Assembly (NCBI GenBank): GCA_017621295.1
Contig: JAGATI010000171.1
Location: 1 to 21,933 of the forward strand
Source of the DNA: Clostridia bacterium
GTDB lineage: Bacteria > Bacillota_A > Clostridia > TANB77 > CAG-508
DNA: 21,933 nucleotides
Direction: 5' to 3'
Under the pieces are notes generated by a model. It was given only the letters and a program-made list of their open reading frames with translations, did no database searches and was not told where the DNA came from. How positions within the stretch are numbered: the first letter of the stretch is position 1; each line of letters begins with the position of its first letter. This document shows, piece after piece, positions 8,196 through 13,767 of the stretch. The position numbers and the translations under genes are program-made.

Positions 8196-8375
8196 ATGAA
8201 TTATTATAAAAAGAGTCTAAAGGAATTTAAGAGAGTACTAAAGAAGAATAAGAACATAACTAGAGAAAAATGGGATAAGTATGCACATGAGAATTGTTTG
8301 TTTAGTTCTATAACACTAGAAGCGCATGATGATGCAGAGAATTTTGAAAAATTGAAAAAAATTTATACGTTTTAG
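8196..8375 (+). CDS. 59-residue protein, WDKYA-x-EN family member 2
   Basis: I chose ATG 8196 over the in-frame ATG at 8151 because TAGGTGAT precedes 8196 and the upstream residues (MYNNYIITNNKVGDI) look like read-through of an AT-rich leader. The core EFKRVLKKNKNITREKWDKY, then AHENCLFSSITLEA, matches the proteins at 7920 and 8617 position by position. The C-terminal part (HDDAENFEKLKKIYTF) departs from the others and lacks the final W-x-x-L, so this copy may be partly degenerate. Confidence 0.6.
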   Translation: MNYYKKSLKEFKRVLKKNKNITREKWDKYAHENCLFSSITLEAHDDAENFEKLKKIYTF

Positions 8376-8399
8376 CGGAAGTTTCACATATGCAACCAA

Positions 8400-8430
8400 T
8401 AGTATGTTATATACGAAAATATACATACTA
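8400..8430. promoter_or_regulatory. Inverted repeat, candidate operator for the XRE regulator
   Basis: TAGTATGT (8400-8407) and ACATACTA (8423-8430) form a perfect 8-bp dyad around an AT-rich centre, 14 bases before the XRE start codon. Such dyads are typical binding sites of XRE repressors. Confidence 0.5.
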
Positions 8431-8444
8431 TTAAGGGTGAAGTT

Positions 8445-8612
8445 ATGAGAATATATATACTAATAAGAGAACTAGAAAAGTTAACAGGAATAAGCAAGGG
8501 ACATTTAAGTAAAATAGAAAGAGAAGATGTAGATCCTAGCCTTTCTACATTAGTACGCATAGCTACAGCTTTAAAAGTAAAAGTTGAAGAATTGTACAAA
8601 ATAGAGAGGTGA
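8445..8612 (+). CDS. Short XRE-family helix-turn-helix regulator
   Basis: A 55-residue protein starting at ATG 8445 behind AAGGGTGAAG. The core KLTGISKGHLSKIEREDVDP and SLSTLVRIATALKVKVEELY is a clear XRE (Cro/CI-type) helix-turn-helix with the recognition helix SKGHLSKIE. The N-terminus is unusually short: MRIYILIREL runs directly into EKLTGIS, where family members have another 10-12 residues for helix 1 and the turn before helix 2. This may be an in-frame internal deletion. It ends 4 bases before the start of the Spo0E-like gene, so the two are probably co-transcribed, and it may control itself through the dyad at 8400-8430. Confidence 0.75.
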   Translation: MRIYILIRELEKLTGISKGHLSKIEREDVDPSLSTLVRIATALKVKVEELYKIER

Positions 8613-8616
8613 AAAG

Positions 8617-8964
8617 ATGATTTATTTAGACATAGCAGAACAAATAGAAAAAACAAGGAAGGTGTTGCATAGAAATATAGAAAAATACGGTTTGGATTCT
8701 AAAGAAGCAAGAGAAGTGAGTATACAATTAGATGAACTAATAAATCGATTTTATGGAAAAGATAGAGAAGAAACTATGCAAGCAGAATTTAAAATAGCAT
8801 ATGAAGAACTAAAAAGATATACTAGAGAAAAAGAATTTCCTAATGTTCAAGTATGGGATAAATATGCTAAAGAAAATAACTTAATAAGCTCTGAAAGTCT
8901 TAAATTTTTAAGTAAAATGAATTGGAATAAGTTAAGAGATAAAATCAAGTCTGAAATTGACTAA
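8617..8964 (+). CDS. Spo0E-like phosphatase domain fused to a WDKYA-x-EN domain (family member 3)
   Basis: A 115-residue protein with AGAGAGGTGAAAAG before ATG 8617. Residues 1-48 (IAEQIEKTRKVLHRNIEKYG, then LDSKEAREVSIQLDELINRFY) fit the Spo0E-like aspartyl-phosphate phosphatase family, whose signature is S-x-x-L-D-x-L-I, here S35 to I42. Such proteins take phosphate from Spo0A and delay sporulation. Residues about 58-115 (YEELKRYTREKEFPNVQVWD then KYAKENNLISSESLKF and NWNKLRDKI) are the same unit as the two small proteins upstream. The join is in frame without a break. I infer that the prophage uses it to affect the host sporulation decision, with the second unit giving a DNA- or partner-binding function. 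Confidence 0.7.
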   Translation: MIYLDIAEQIEKTRKVLHRNIEKYGLDSKEAREVSIQLDELINRFYGKDREETMQAEFKIAYEELKRYTREKEFPNVQVWDKYAKENNLISSESLKFLSKMNWNKLRDKIKSEID

Positions 8965-8991
8965 AAAAATTTAAAAATTTTTTCAAAATAA

Positions 8992-9028
8992 AAAGTGTAG
9001 TGTTTTCAAGCATTACGCTTTATTTTTG
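8992..9028 (+). terminator. Terminator after the Spo0E-like gene
   Basis: An 11-bp stem AAAGTGTAGTG (8992-9002) / CATTACGCTTT (9011-9021) with two G-U pairs and an 8-base loop, followed by TATTTTTG. Confidence 0.65.
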
Positions 9029-9041
9029 TCGAAAACGAGGG

Positions 9042-9071
9042 TTGTTTTTTATGAATAGCTTACTATATAAT
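9042..9071 (+). promoter_or_regulatory. Weak promoter candidate for the 44-residue gene
   Basis: TTGTTT (9042-9047), 18 bases, TATAAT (9066-9071). The leader from here to the start codon at 9201 would hold two hairpins. Confidence 0.4.
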
Positions 9072-9082
9072 ACTTTCTATAT

Positions 9083-9118
9083 AAAAAAAAGATAGCCCAG
9101 CGCCAACTGGAACTATCT
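9083..9118 (-). terminator. Hairpin with T-run on the minus strand
   Basis: AGATAG (9090-9095) / CTATCT (9113-9118) with an inner CCAG/CTGG stem, preceded on the plus strand by eight A. Read on the minus strand, this is a stem followed by a T8 run, a typical terminator. On the plus strand it is a structured leader without a T-run. Confidence 0.6.
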
Positions 9119-9124
9119 AAAATA

Positions 9125-9162
9125 TGTATACTTAACTAAGCCGAATACTAGTTAAGTATACA
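9125..9162. repeat. Perfect 13-bp inverted repeat in the leader of the 44-residue gene
   Basis: TGTATACTTAACT (9125-9137) and AGTTAAGTATACA (9150-9162) around a 12-base loop, 38 bases before the next start codon. It could be an operator or an RNA control element, and it lies within 180 bases of the prophage edge. Confidence 0.7.
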
Positions 9163-9200
9163 TTCTAAAGATTAAATTGTCAAATTTAGGAGGTATATTT

Positions 9201-9335
9201 ATGGAAAGTATAGTAAAAGAATTAAGTAGAAGGTGTTGTAAAAGCGAAAAGTTTATTGTATTATTAATTAAAATTTGTGAAGATAATAATATAAAAGATG
9301 TAGGAAATAGAATTATTACATATTATAACAAATGA
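9201..9335 (+). CDS. 44-residue protein at the prophage edge (hypothetical)
   Basis: ATG 9201 with a strong TTAGGAGG site. The sequence is MESIVKELSRRCCKSEKFIV, then LLIKICEDNNIKDVGN and RIITYYNK: a short basic-acidic helical protein with two adjacent Cys. I do not recognise the family. Its stop codon (9333-9335) overlaps the first bases of the cotJC remnant, so it marks the edge of the prophage. Small proteins beside an att site can be recombination directionality factors, but nothing in the sequence proves that here. Confidence 0.6.
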   Translation: MESIVKELSRRCCKSEKFIVLLIKICEDNNIKDVGNRIITYYNK

Positions 9336-9592
9336 AGTATGGAGGACCAGATGGAGAACTTGCTGCATCACTTAGATATTTATCTCAAAGATTTGGAATG
9401 CCAGATCAAAAGGCAAAGGCAATTTTAAATGATATAGGTACAGAAGAACTTGCTCACTTAGAGATGGTTGGAACAATAGTACATCAATTAACATATGGTG
9501 TATGTCCAGAAGAACTTGAAAAAGCAGGACTTGGAGCATATTATACAGATCATGGGGTGGGTTTGGAATATCTCCTAAAAGAATTTAAATAA
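9332..9592 (+). pseudogene. cotJC: Middle part of split cotJC (spore-coat Mn-catalase-like protein)
   Basis: Residues KYGGPDGELAASLRYLSQRF, then IGTEELAHLEMVGTIVHQL and AGLGAYYTDHG match the middle of CotJC, a manganese-catalase-like spore-coat protein, up to base 9555. The metal ligands expected in this part are present (Glu in DGELAA; Glu and His in TEELAHLE). About 29 N-terminal residues of the family are missing: the frame has a stop at 9326-9328 and the upstream sequence belongs to the prophage. After HG (9551-9555) the reading enters the second element (VGLEYLLKEFK) and stops at 9590-9592. The ATG at 9332 is an accident of the junction. The C-terminal part is at 16185-16529; joined there the reading gives YYTDHG-VDVYPQSAAGVPFT, the normal family sequence. 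Confidence 0.92.
9551..9555. repeat. Left att core (CATGG)
   Basis: The sequence to the left is cotJC, and to the right (GGTGGGTTTGG) it is the element. The 5-base core is repeated at 16185-16189. Confidence 0.8.
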
Positions 9593-9932
9593 ATTGATTT
9601 AAAAAATTTATAATATCAAAAATTTCTTTTTTATGTACTTCTAAGAATTGAGTACGATTTTGTCTGCTACTTAAAACGTAGCGAACATTAATAAAATTTT
9701 CCTTTTCAGAAATAAAATACATAATTCTATATCCACAACAGAGTAACTCTCTAAATTGCTTGTCCATAAATTCTGGAACAATTCTACCAAGATAAGGAGC
9801 ATGCTCTAATGTGTATATAGATGAATATATAGCACTTACAATTCGATTAGAATATTTATCTGATATTTTCAATGTAAAATCAGTAATATTATTGATACTG
9901 TTGTAAGCACTTTTAGATAGTAAGATGTTCAT
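9585..9932 (-). CDS. RelE/ParE-family toxin
   Basis: A 115-residue protein. Its phrases KSAYNSINNITDFTLKISD, IYTLEHAPYLGRIVPEF, FRELLCCGYRIMYFI and INVRYVLSSRQNR follow the RelE/ParE toxin plan (central G-R-x-V-x-E-F, then F-R-E-L and Y-R-I-x-Y). Toxins of this family cut mRNA on the ribosome or poison gyrase. The start overlaps the antitoxin gene by 20 bases, so they are translationally coupled. As the outermost gene of the element, it could help to keep the element in the host. Confidence 0.85.
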   Translation of the reverse strand: MNILLSKSAYNSINNITDFTLKISDKYSNRIVSAIYSSIYTLEHAPYLGRIVPEFMDKQFRELLCCGYRIMYFISEKENFINVRYVLSSRQNRTQFLEVHKKEIFDIINFLNQFI

Positions 9933-10101
9933 ATTTTGCTCTCAACCTTTCTTTTGATTCTTCAATAGTCATAACTCTACCATTTTTAATATCTTCTTCA
10001 CTCTTTTTTAAGCCTATAAATAAGACCATATCGTAAAGAAAATCATATAAAGAATCATCTTGTAAATTAATTGTTTTGAATGCATTTTGTACAAAATTCA
10101 T
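9913..10101 (-). CDS. Antitoxin of the RelE-type pair
   Basis: A 62-residue protein directly upstream of and overlapping the toxin, with TTAGGAGG seven bases before its ATG. The C-terminal phrase NGRVMTIEESKERLRAKYEH is typical of small antitoxins that bind RelE-like toxins. The N-terminal part (MNFVQNAFKTINLQDDSLYDF) has no clear DNA-binding fold, so repression of the operon may depend on the gene upstream. Confidence 0.75.
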   Translation of the reverse strand: MNFVQNAFKTINLQDDSLYDFLYDMVLFIGLKKSEEDIKNGRVMTIEESKERLRAKYEHLTI

Positions 10102-10105
10102 ATTT

Positions 10106-10327
10106 TTAACCTCCTAATTCTTTTTTTAACTTATCATAAAGATCTTTAAAATATTTATGATTCATATGTGTGTTTGTACCTGGAATTAAAGTTGTTTCAT
10201 CTTCACCATATTTTTTTAAATATAAATCAATAAGTGCACCTACTGTTGCATATTCATCCATATTATCAAAGTAATCTTGAGGAAGTTCCGAAACAATCTC
10301 TTTCATTCTGTCCATTACTTTTGACAT
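10106..10327 (-). CDS. Hypothetical 73-residue protein, first gene of the toxin-antitoxin operon
   Basis: ATG at 10327 behind AAAGGAGAAATGCT; it ends only 4 bases before the antitoxin start, so it belongs to the same transcript. The protein (MSKVMDRMKEIVSELPQDYF, then EYATVGALIDLYLKKYGED and TNTHMNHKYFKDLYDKLKKE) is acidic and helical. I do not recognise the family. Its place suggests an additional regulator or antitoxin part. Confidence 0.6.
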   Translation of the reverse strand: MSKVMDRMKEIVSELPQDYFDNMDEYATVGALIDLYLKKYGEDETTLIPGTNTHMNHKYFKDLYDKLKKELGG

Positions 10328-10374
10328 AGCATTTCTCCTTTCTTTTAAATTTGTTAATAGTATATCATAAATTT

Positions 10375-10398
10375 CATAAAATTACTACGCATTTTATG
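10375..10398. promoter_or_regulatory. 8-bp inverted repeat upstream of the toxin-antitoxin operon
   Basis: CATAAAAT (10375-10382) and ATTTTATG (10391-10398) form a perfect dyad about 50 bases upstream of the first gene. On the minus strand a TATACT box follows at about 10361-10366. It is a candidate operator. It also lies just after the recombinase stop, but without a T-run. Confidence 0.45.
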
Positions 10399-10427
10399 TG
10401 AATAATTTGTAAAATTTATACAACATA

Positions 10428-11993
10428 CTAAAAATTCCAATGTATTACAATATCTTGTCTGTTTATTTTTTTGTCTTTTTCTCCAATTTCAATATAATCT
10501 ATAAAACTATTTACAATGTCATAACTAAGTTCATTAAAATCCCTAAATTTATTAATTATCTTTTCTTTTTGTTCCTTAATAAATTTATTGTTTAATTCTT
10601 TTTCCTCTAAATTAGAAATCTGATTTTTAATTTTATCAAGTTCATTTTTTATTTTAACCTTATCAGATATGAAAGAGGAGTTTAAATCTTCAAAAACTTC
10701 ATCTGGAATTTTATTGTTTGCCTTATTTAAATATAGCTCTTTTATAGCATTATTAATATTTTCCATACTTTTCATAAGAGAGGTTATTTGCACTTCTAAT
10801 TTTTTCTTATTATTATGAGTATCATTCTTTACAAATAACTCATCTGAGACATCATCAAAATTATAAAATGCTAAAATCTTTTCTCTTATTTTTTCTGTAA
10901 CTAGCTCTTTTAGATTATCATACCCTATAGAGTGCCTTGTGCAAGTTCCATAGATTTTTTTAGAAGACTTACAGGAAAAGTAAACATACCCTCTGTCATT
11001 TTGGCATTTATAAAGTTTACTTCCACAATCCAAGCAAACAAGTTTATTAGCGAATAAATGAACTTCGCCATCTTTACATCTTCTGGTTTTTCTTTTAAAA
11101 ATCTCTTGAACTCTATAAAATTGCTCTTTAGAAATAATAGGCTCATGGGTATTTGCTACAACAATCCATTCAGACTTAGGAAGAGCTACCATTTTTTTAG
11201 ATTTATAGCTAACCTTTTTATTATAACCTTGTACCATATTTCCAATATAAACTTCATTTTTCAATATTTTACTAATAGTAGATTCACTCCAATAGTCAAT
11301 ATTTTTCCCTTGATTTTGAAATCGAAATCCTTTTGATAATTTGTACTTAGTAGGTGGAAGAATACCTTTTTTGTTAAGCATTTGGGCAATTTTAGTAACT
11401 CCATTTCCTTGTTCATATAAGTCATAAATTTGCTTAACAATAGCCGATGCATCCTCATCAACAACCAACTTATTTTTGTTCTCGCTATCTCGTTTATAGC
11501 CATAGCATACAAAGGCTCCAATATGTAATCCCTGTTTTCGTTTGTTGTCAAAGGTACGTTTAATATTTTCAGATAAATCCTCCAAATACCATTCATTAAC
11601 TAAACCATTAATTTGTCTAGATTTTTTATTACCTTTATCTGAAGTATCAACATGATCCACAGGGCTTACAAATCTAATATTCCACTCTACAAATTTATTA
11701 TGTAGGTATTTTTCAACAATTTCCATATCACGAGTAAACCTACTTTGAGTTTTGCATAGTACAATGTCAAACTTGTGGCTTTTAGCGTCTTCTAATAGTT
11801 TATTAAATTCAGGTCGTCTACTGTCAATTCCAGAATAGTCTTCATCACAGTAAATGTTATAAATATCCCAAGATTTTTCTATTGCATAATTAATTAGCAT
11901 AGATTTTTGATTTTGGATACTTTCGCTTTCATCATTTTCGTGAAGTTTGTCATCATCTTCACGAGATAGTCTACAATATATAGCAACTTTCAA
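10428..11993 (-). CDS. Large serine recombinase (integrase/excisionase of the element)
   Basis: A 521-residue recombinase of the TndX/TnpX type. The start is TTG at 11993, eight bases after CGGAGGTA. Residues 1-150 are the resolvase domain with the catalytic serine S10 in IYCRLSREDD and the active-site arginines around TQSRFTRD (82-89). Residues about 160-280 form the Recombinase domain (VCYGYKRD, GNGVTKIAQMLNKKGILPPT, YWSESTISKILKNEVYIGNM). A zinc ribbon uses C320, C323, C341 and C351. A long coiled coil (about 390-490) follows, as in serine integrases, where it controls the direction of recombination. It should cut at CATGG in cotJC and in the element. No in-frame CGG is present, although other CGN codons (CGT) are used. 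Confidence 0.95.
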   Translation of the reverse strand: MKVAIYCRLSREDDDKLHENDESESIQNQKSMLINYAIEKSWDIYNIYCDEDYSGIDSRRPEFNKLLEDAKSHKFDIVLCKTQSRFTRDMEIVEKYLHNKFVEWNIRFVSPVDHVDTSDKGNKKSRQINGLVNEWYLEDLSENIKRTFDNKRKQGLHIGAFVCYGYKRDSENKNKLVVDEDASAIVKQIYDLYEQGNGVTKIAQMLNKKGILPPTKYKLSKGFRFQNQGKNIDYWSESTISKILKNEVYIGNMVQGYNKKVSYKSKKMVALPKSEWIVVANTHEPIISKEQFYRVQEIFKRKTRRCKDGEVHLFANKLVCLDCGSKLYKCQNDRGYVYFSCKSSKKIYGTCTRHSIGYDNLKELVTEKIREKILAFYNFDDVSDELFVKNDTHNNKKKLEVQITSLMKSMENINNAIKELYLNKANNKIPDEVFEDLNSSFISDKVKIKNELDKIKNQISNLEEKELNNKFIKEQKEKIINKFRDFNELSYDIVNSFIDYIEIGEKDKKINRQDIVIHWNF

Positions 11994-12019
11994 TAGTTAT
12001 ACCTCCGTTTCTTTTTTGG

Positions 12020-12064
12020 TATAACTACTTATTTTGTATTTGTTTATTATACAAAATGAAGTAG
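12020..12064. promoter_or_regulatory. Palindrome over the recombinase promoter
   Basis: CTACTTATTTTGTAT (12025-12039) pairs with ATACAAAATGAAGTAG (12049-12064) with one bulged base. On the minus strand it contains a TATAAT-like box about 50 bases upstream of the recombinase start, so it could be a site for control of the recombinase. Bases 12020-12039 also occur, inverted and without mismatch, at 16060-16079. Confidence 0.55.
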
Positions 12065-12083
12065 GTTTATTCAATAAGATTTT

Positions 12084-12215
12084 TTAATTATTTTGCAAAT
12101 TTACAAACTCCTTAACGATTAAATTATTAACAAGTTTGATTATAGCTTTTTTAGTTTCATTAACATTAGTAGTTTTATTTTTTTCAGTTACATTAAAATT
12201 TGTCTTAACATTCAT
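12084..12215 (-). CDS. 43-residue protein upstream of the recombinase (hypothetical)
   Basis: ATG at 12215 with GGAAAGGA upstream; it ends 91 bases before the recombinase start. The sequence is MNVKTNFNVTEKNKTTNVNE, then TKKAIIKLVNNLIVKEFVNL and QNN: an Asn/Thr-rich N-terminus and a basic helical C-terminus. Small proteins of this size (for example TnpW) often lie before serine recombinases on clostridial elements, but the match is in size and place only. The Rep-type and Mob genes of the element run in the same direction further upstream. Confidence 0.5.
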   Translation of the reverse strand: MNVKTNFNVTEKNKTTNVNETKKAIIKLVNNLIVKEFVNLQNN

Positions 12216-12396
12216 CTAATCAAATCCTTTCCATAAAGGCGTACATATATGTAAAACTATGCTTTAGCCTTAAAACCCCTTGTTATTAACTTATTCAGAA
12301 GAGCTTGCCTAGTTGTTTTTTTTTAGAAAAAAGAGCAAAAAAATAACACTTGTAATTTAAGTGCTCATAAAAATATTGTTAAATTATTTTTTTATA

Positions 12397-12603
12397 TTAA
12401 ACATAGCTATTTTGTTTAATACAATTTGGATTAACTATATTGCTTACTCTCTTGCAAACATTATAACCAGTAGTAATATCCTTTCGTAATACTAAATCAC
12501 TAGAATTTTTGTCATACTCATACATTCCACGATTCCATTTAGCATATTCAATATCAGATGTTTTACTTTTTGTAGAAAGAAATGCATTTTCAGGAGTTAG
12601 CGA
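12397..12603 (-). pseudogene. Remnant of an unidentified minus-strand gene
   Basis: The minus strand reads an open frame of about 68 codons ending at a TAA (12397-12399): SLTPENAFLSTKSKTSDIEY, AKWNRGMYEYDKNSSDLV and TTGYNVCKRVSNIVNP are its main parts. The codon use looks protein-like, but I see no start with a ribosome binding site, and the frame runs back into the antisense of the next gene. It is probably the end of a lost gene. A short hairpin (12347-12363) followed on the minus strand by a T-run lies after it. Confidence 0.35.
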
Positions 12604-12604
12604 A

Positions 12605-13066
12605 ATGCAGTTGCTAAAATTGTTAAAAGAAAAAAAATCATTAATTGCAATGAATGATACACATAAGGTTAATGATGTAGCTGGTGTGTGTTATGCAATA
12701 TTAGAAGAAATATCTCAAATACCAAATTATCCAATAAAAAGATGCCAAAATTGTGGAATGTACTTTATACCTAGCAAAAGACTTGATGAGATTTATTGTG
12801 ATCATGCAAAGTCGAATGGAAAAACTTGTAGAGAGCAAGGGGCAATACTTTCTTATAATAAAAGATTGCAAGATAAATCTGCATATAGTGAGTATAGAAG
12901 ACAATATCAACAAAAGTTTACTTATATGAATAAAAATAAGGAAGATAAGCAAATTAAAAAAGATTTTGAAAATTGGAAAAAACAGGCTAAAGACAAAATA
13001 TTTAAATTGAAACATAATAAAATTAGCGAAGATGAGGTCTTTGCGTGGTTGGAAGAACATAAATAG
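12605..13066 (+). CDS. Truncated DUF6076-like zinc-finger protein
   Basis: I chose ATG 12605 with AGGAG at 12591-12595; an earlier ATG at 12509 would add 32 residues that are only the reverse side of the remnant at 12397-12603. The 153-residue product has VAGVCYAILEEISQIPNYPI, then KRCQNCGMYFIPSKRLDEIY and CDHAKSNGKTCREQGA: a C-x-x-C ... C-D ... G-K-T-C zinc-binding pattern typical of DUF6076 proteins. A basic helical C-terminus follows (YRRQYQQKFTYMNKNKEDKQ). Full-length members have a longer N-terminus, so this copy has probably lost its 5' part at the junction near 12600. Its role is unknown. Confidence 0.6.
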   Translation: MQLLKLLKEKKSLIAMNDTHKVNDVAGVCYAILEEISQIPNYPIKRCQNCGMYFIPSKRLDEIYCDHAKSNGKTCREQGAILSYNKRLQDKSAYSEYRRQYQQKFTYMNKNKEDKQIKKDFENWKKQAKDKIFKLKHNKISEDEVFAWLEEHK

Positions 13067-13144
13067 GGGCTTGCATTTATTTGATTTTATTGTTACTCTT
13101 TATTAAGAGAAATAGTAAATTTCTAATAAGAAGGGGGGAAATTT

Positions 13145-13680
13145 ATGTACAAGAAAATTTTATCTACGAATAGTGGAATGTGGGGAATATGGGATTATGA
13201 AACATATAAACATATTGATGAATATGATAAATGGGACAAGCTTTTTTGTGAAGATGAGGATATTATTAAACAAATAAAAAATAAAACGTTTATACTGCAT
13301 ATATTTTTCAGGATGGTAGTTGTTCATTTACTGTGAAAATTGATGAAGAATTAAACGAACGTGAAGAAAAATATGTTTGCGTTAAGTCAGAACCTTATTT
13401 ATTAAAAACATCAGGAAAAGTTGTTGTATCTGGAATAGAACATATTGATAAAAAATTAAATGATACTAATACTATTATAATTAATTTACCAAGTGGTGAA
13501 TATTCAGTTAAAATATTTTTGTTGAGTTGGGATGAAGAACCAGGAGCATATTTGGAAAACGGGGAAGTAAATCCAAATGCTTTATCAGATTTTGTTATTA
13601 TAATTCAATCAAATGCAAATTCAGATATACAGTATAGAGAAAAAATAAATACTTTTTCTGAAGATGATACTAATGATTAA
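13145..13680 (+). pseudogene. Hypothetical passenger gene, frameshifted in a T5 run
   Basis: ATG 13145 behind a strong AAGGGGGGAAA site. The first frame reads MYKKILSTNSGMWGIWDYET ... QIKNKTFILHIF, then runs into a stop at 13334-13336. The downstream frame continues FQDGSCSFTVKIDEELNE, YVCVKSEPYLLKTSGKVVVS, GIEHIDKKLND and EEPGAYLENGEVNPNALSDF to 13680. One extra T in the run at 13304-13308 restores a protein of 178 residues. The fold looks like a beta-rich small protein of the kind found as immunity or DUF6386-like proteins; I do not claim a family. The break is one base short, unlike the CGG sites, and may be a homopolymer sequence error. Confidence 0.55.
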
Positions 13681-13722
13681 TTACAATAATGTGAAAGAAA
13701 AAATGTTTTTTTAAATAAATTA

Positions 13723-13753
13723 TCCCCAAAGAATTAACCACGCTCTTTGGGGA
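13723..13753. terminator. Hairpin between convergent genes
   Basis: A perfect 10-bp stem TCCCCAAAGA (13723-13732) / TCTTTGGGGA (13744-13753) with an 11-base loop, between the plus-strand passenger gene and the minus-strand relaxase. T-runs on both sides are weak. Confidence 0.6.
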
Positions 13754-13767
13754 TATAGTATTACATA

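Larger units (their letters stand above)
1..9334. mobile_element. Right arm of a prophage (left end outside the window), inserted in cotJC
   Basis: The order tail protein, receptor-binding protein, small tail protein, XhlA-like protein, holin and endolysin, followed by accessory genes, is the usual late end of a siphophage-type prophage of Bacillota. All genes run on the plus strand. The edge is placed at about 9334 because recognisable cotJC coding sequence begins at about 9335 without its N-terminus, with an in-frame stop (9326-9328) just upstream. No integrase or capsid genes are visible, so they must lie to the left. The right edge is inferred from the cotJC break, since the other att site is not in view. 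Confidence 0.85.

Noticed and set aside
12509..12604. ATG 12509 as start of the DUF6076-like protein
   Set aside because: The extra 32 residues are the reverse of a protein-like minus-strand frame and have no ribosome binding site; ATG 12605 has AGGAG at good spacing.
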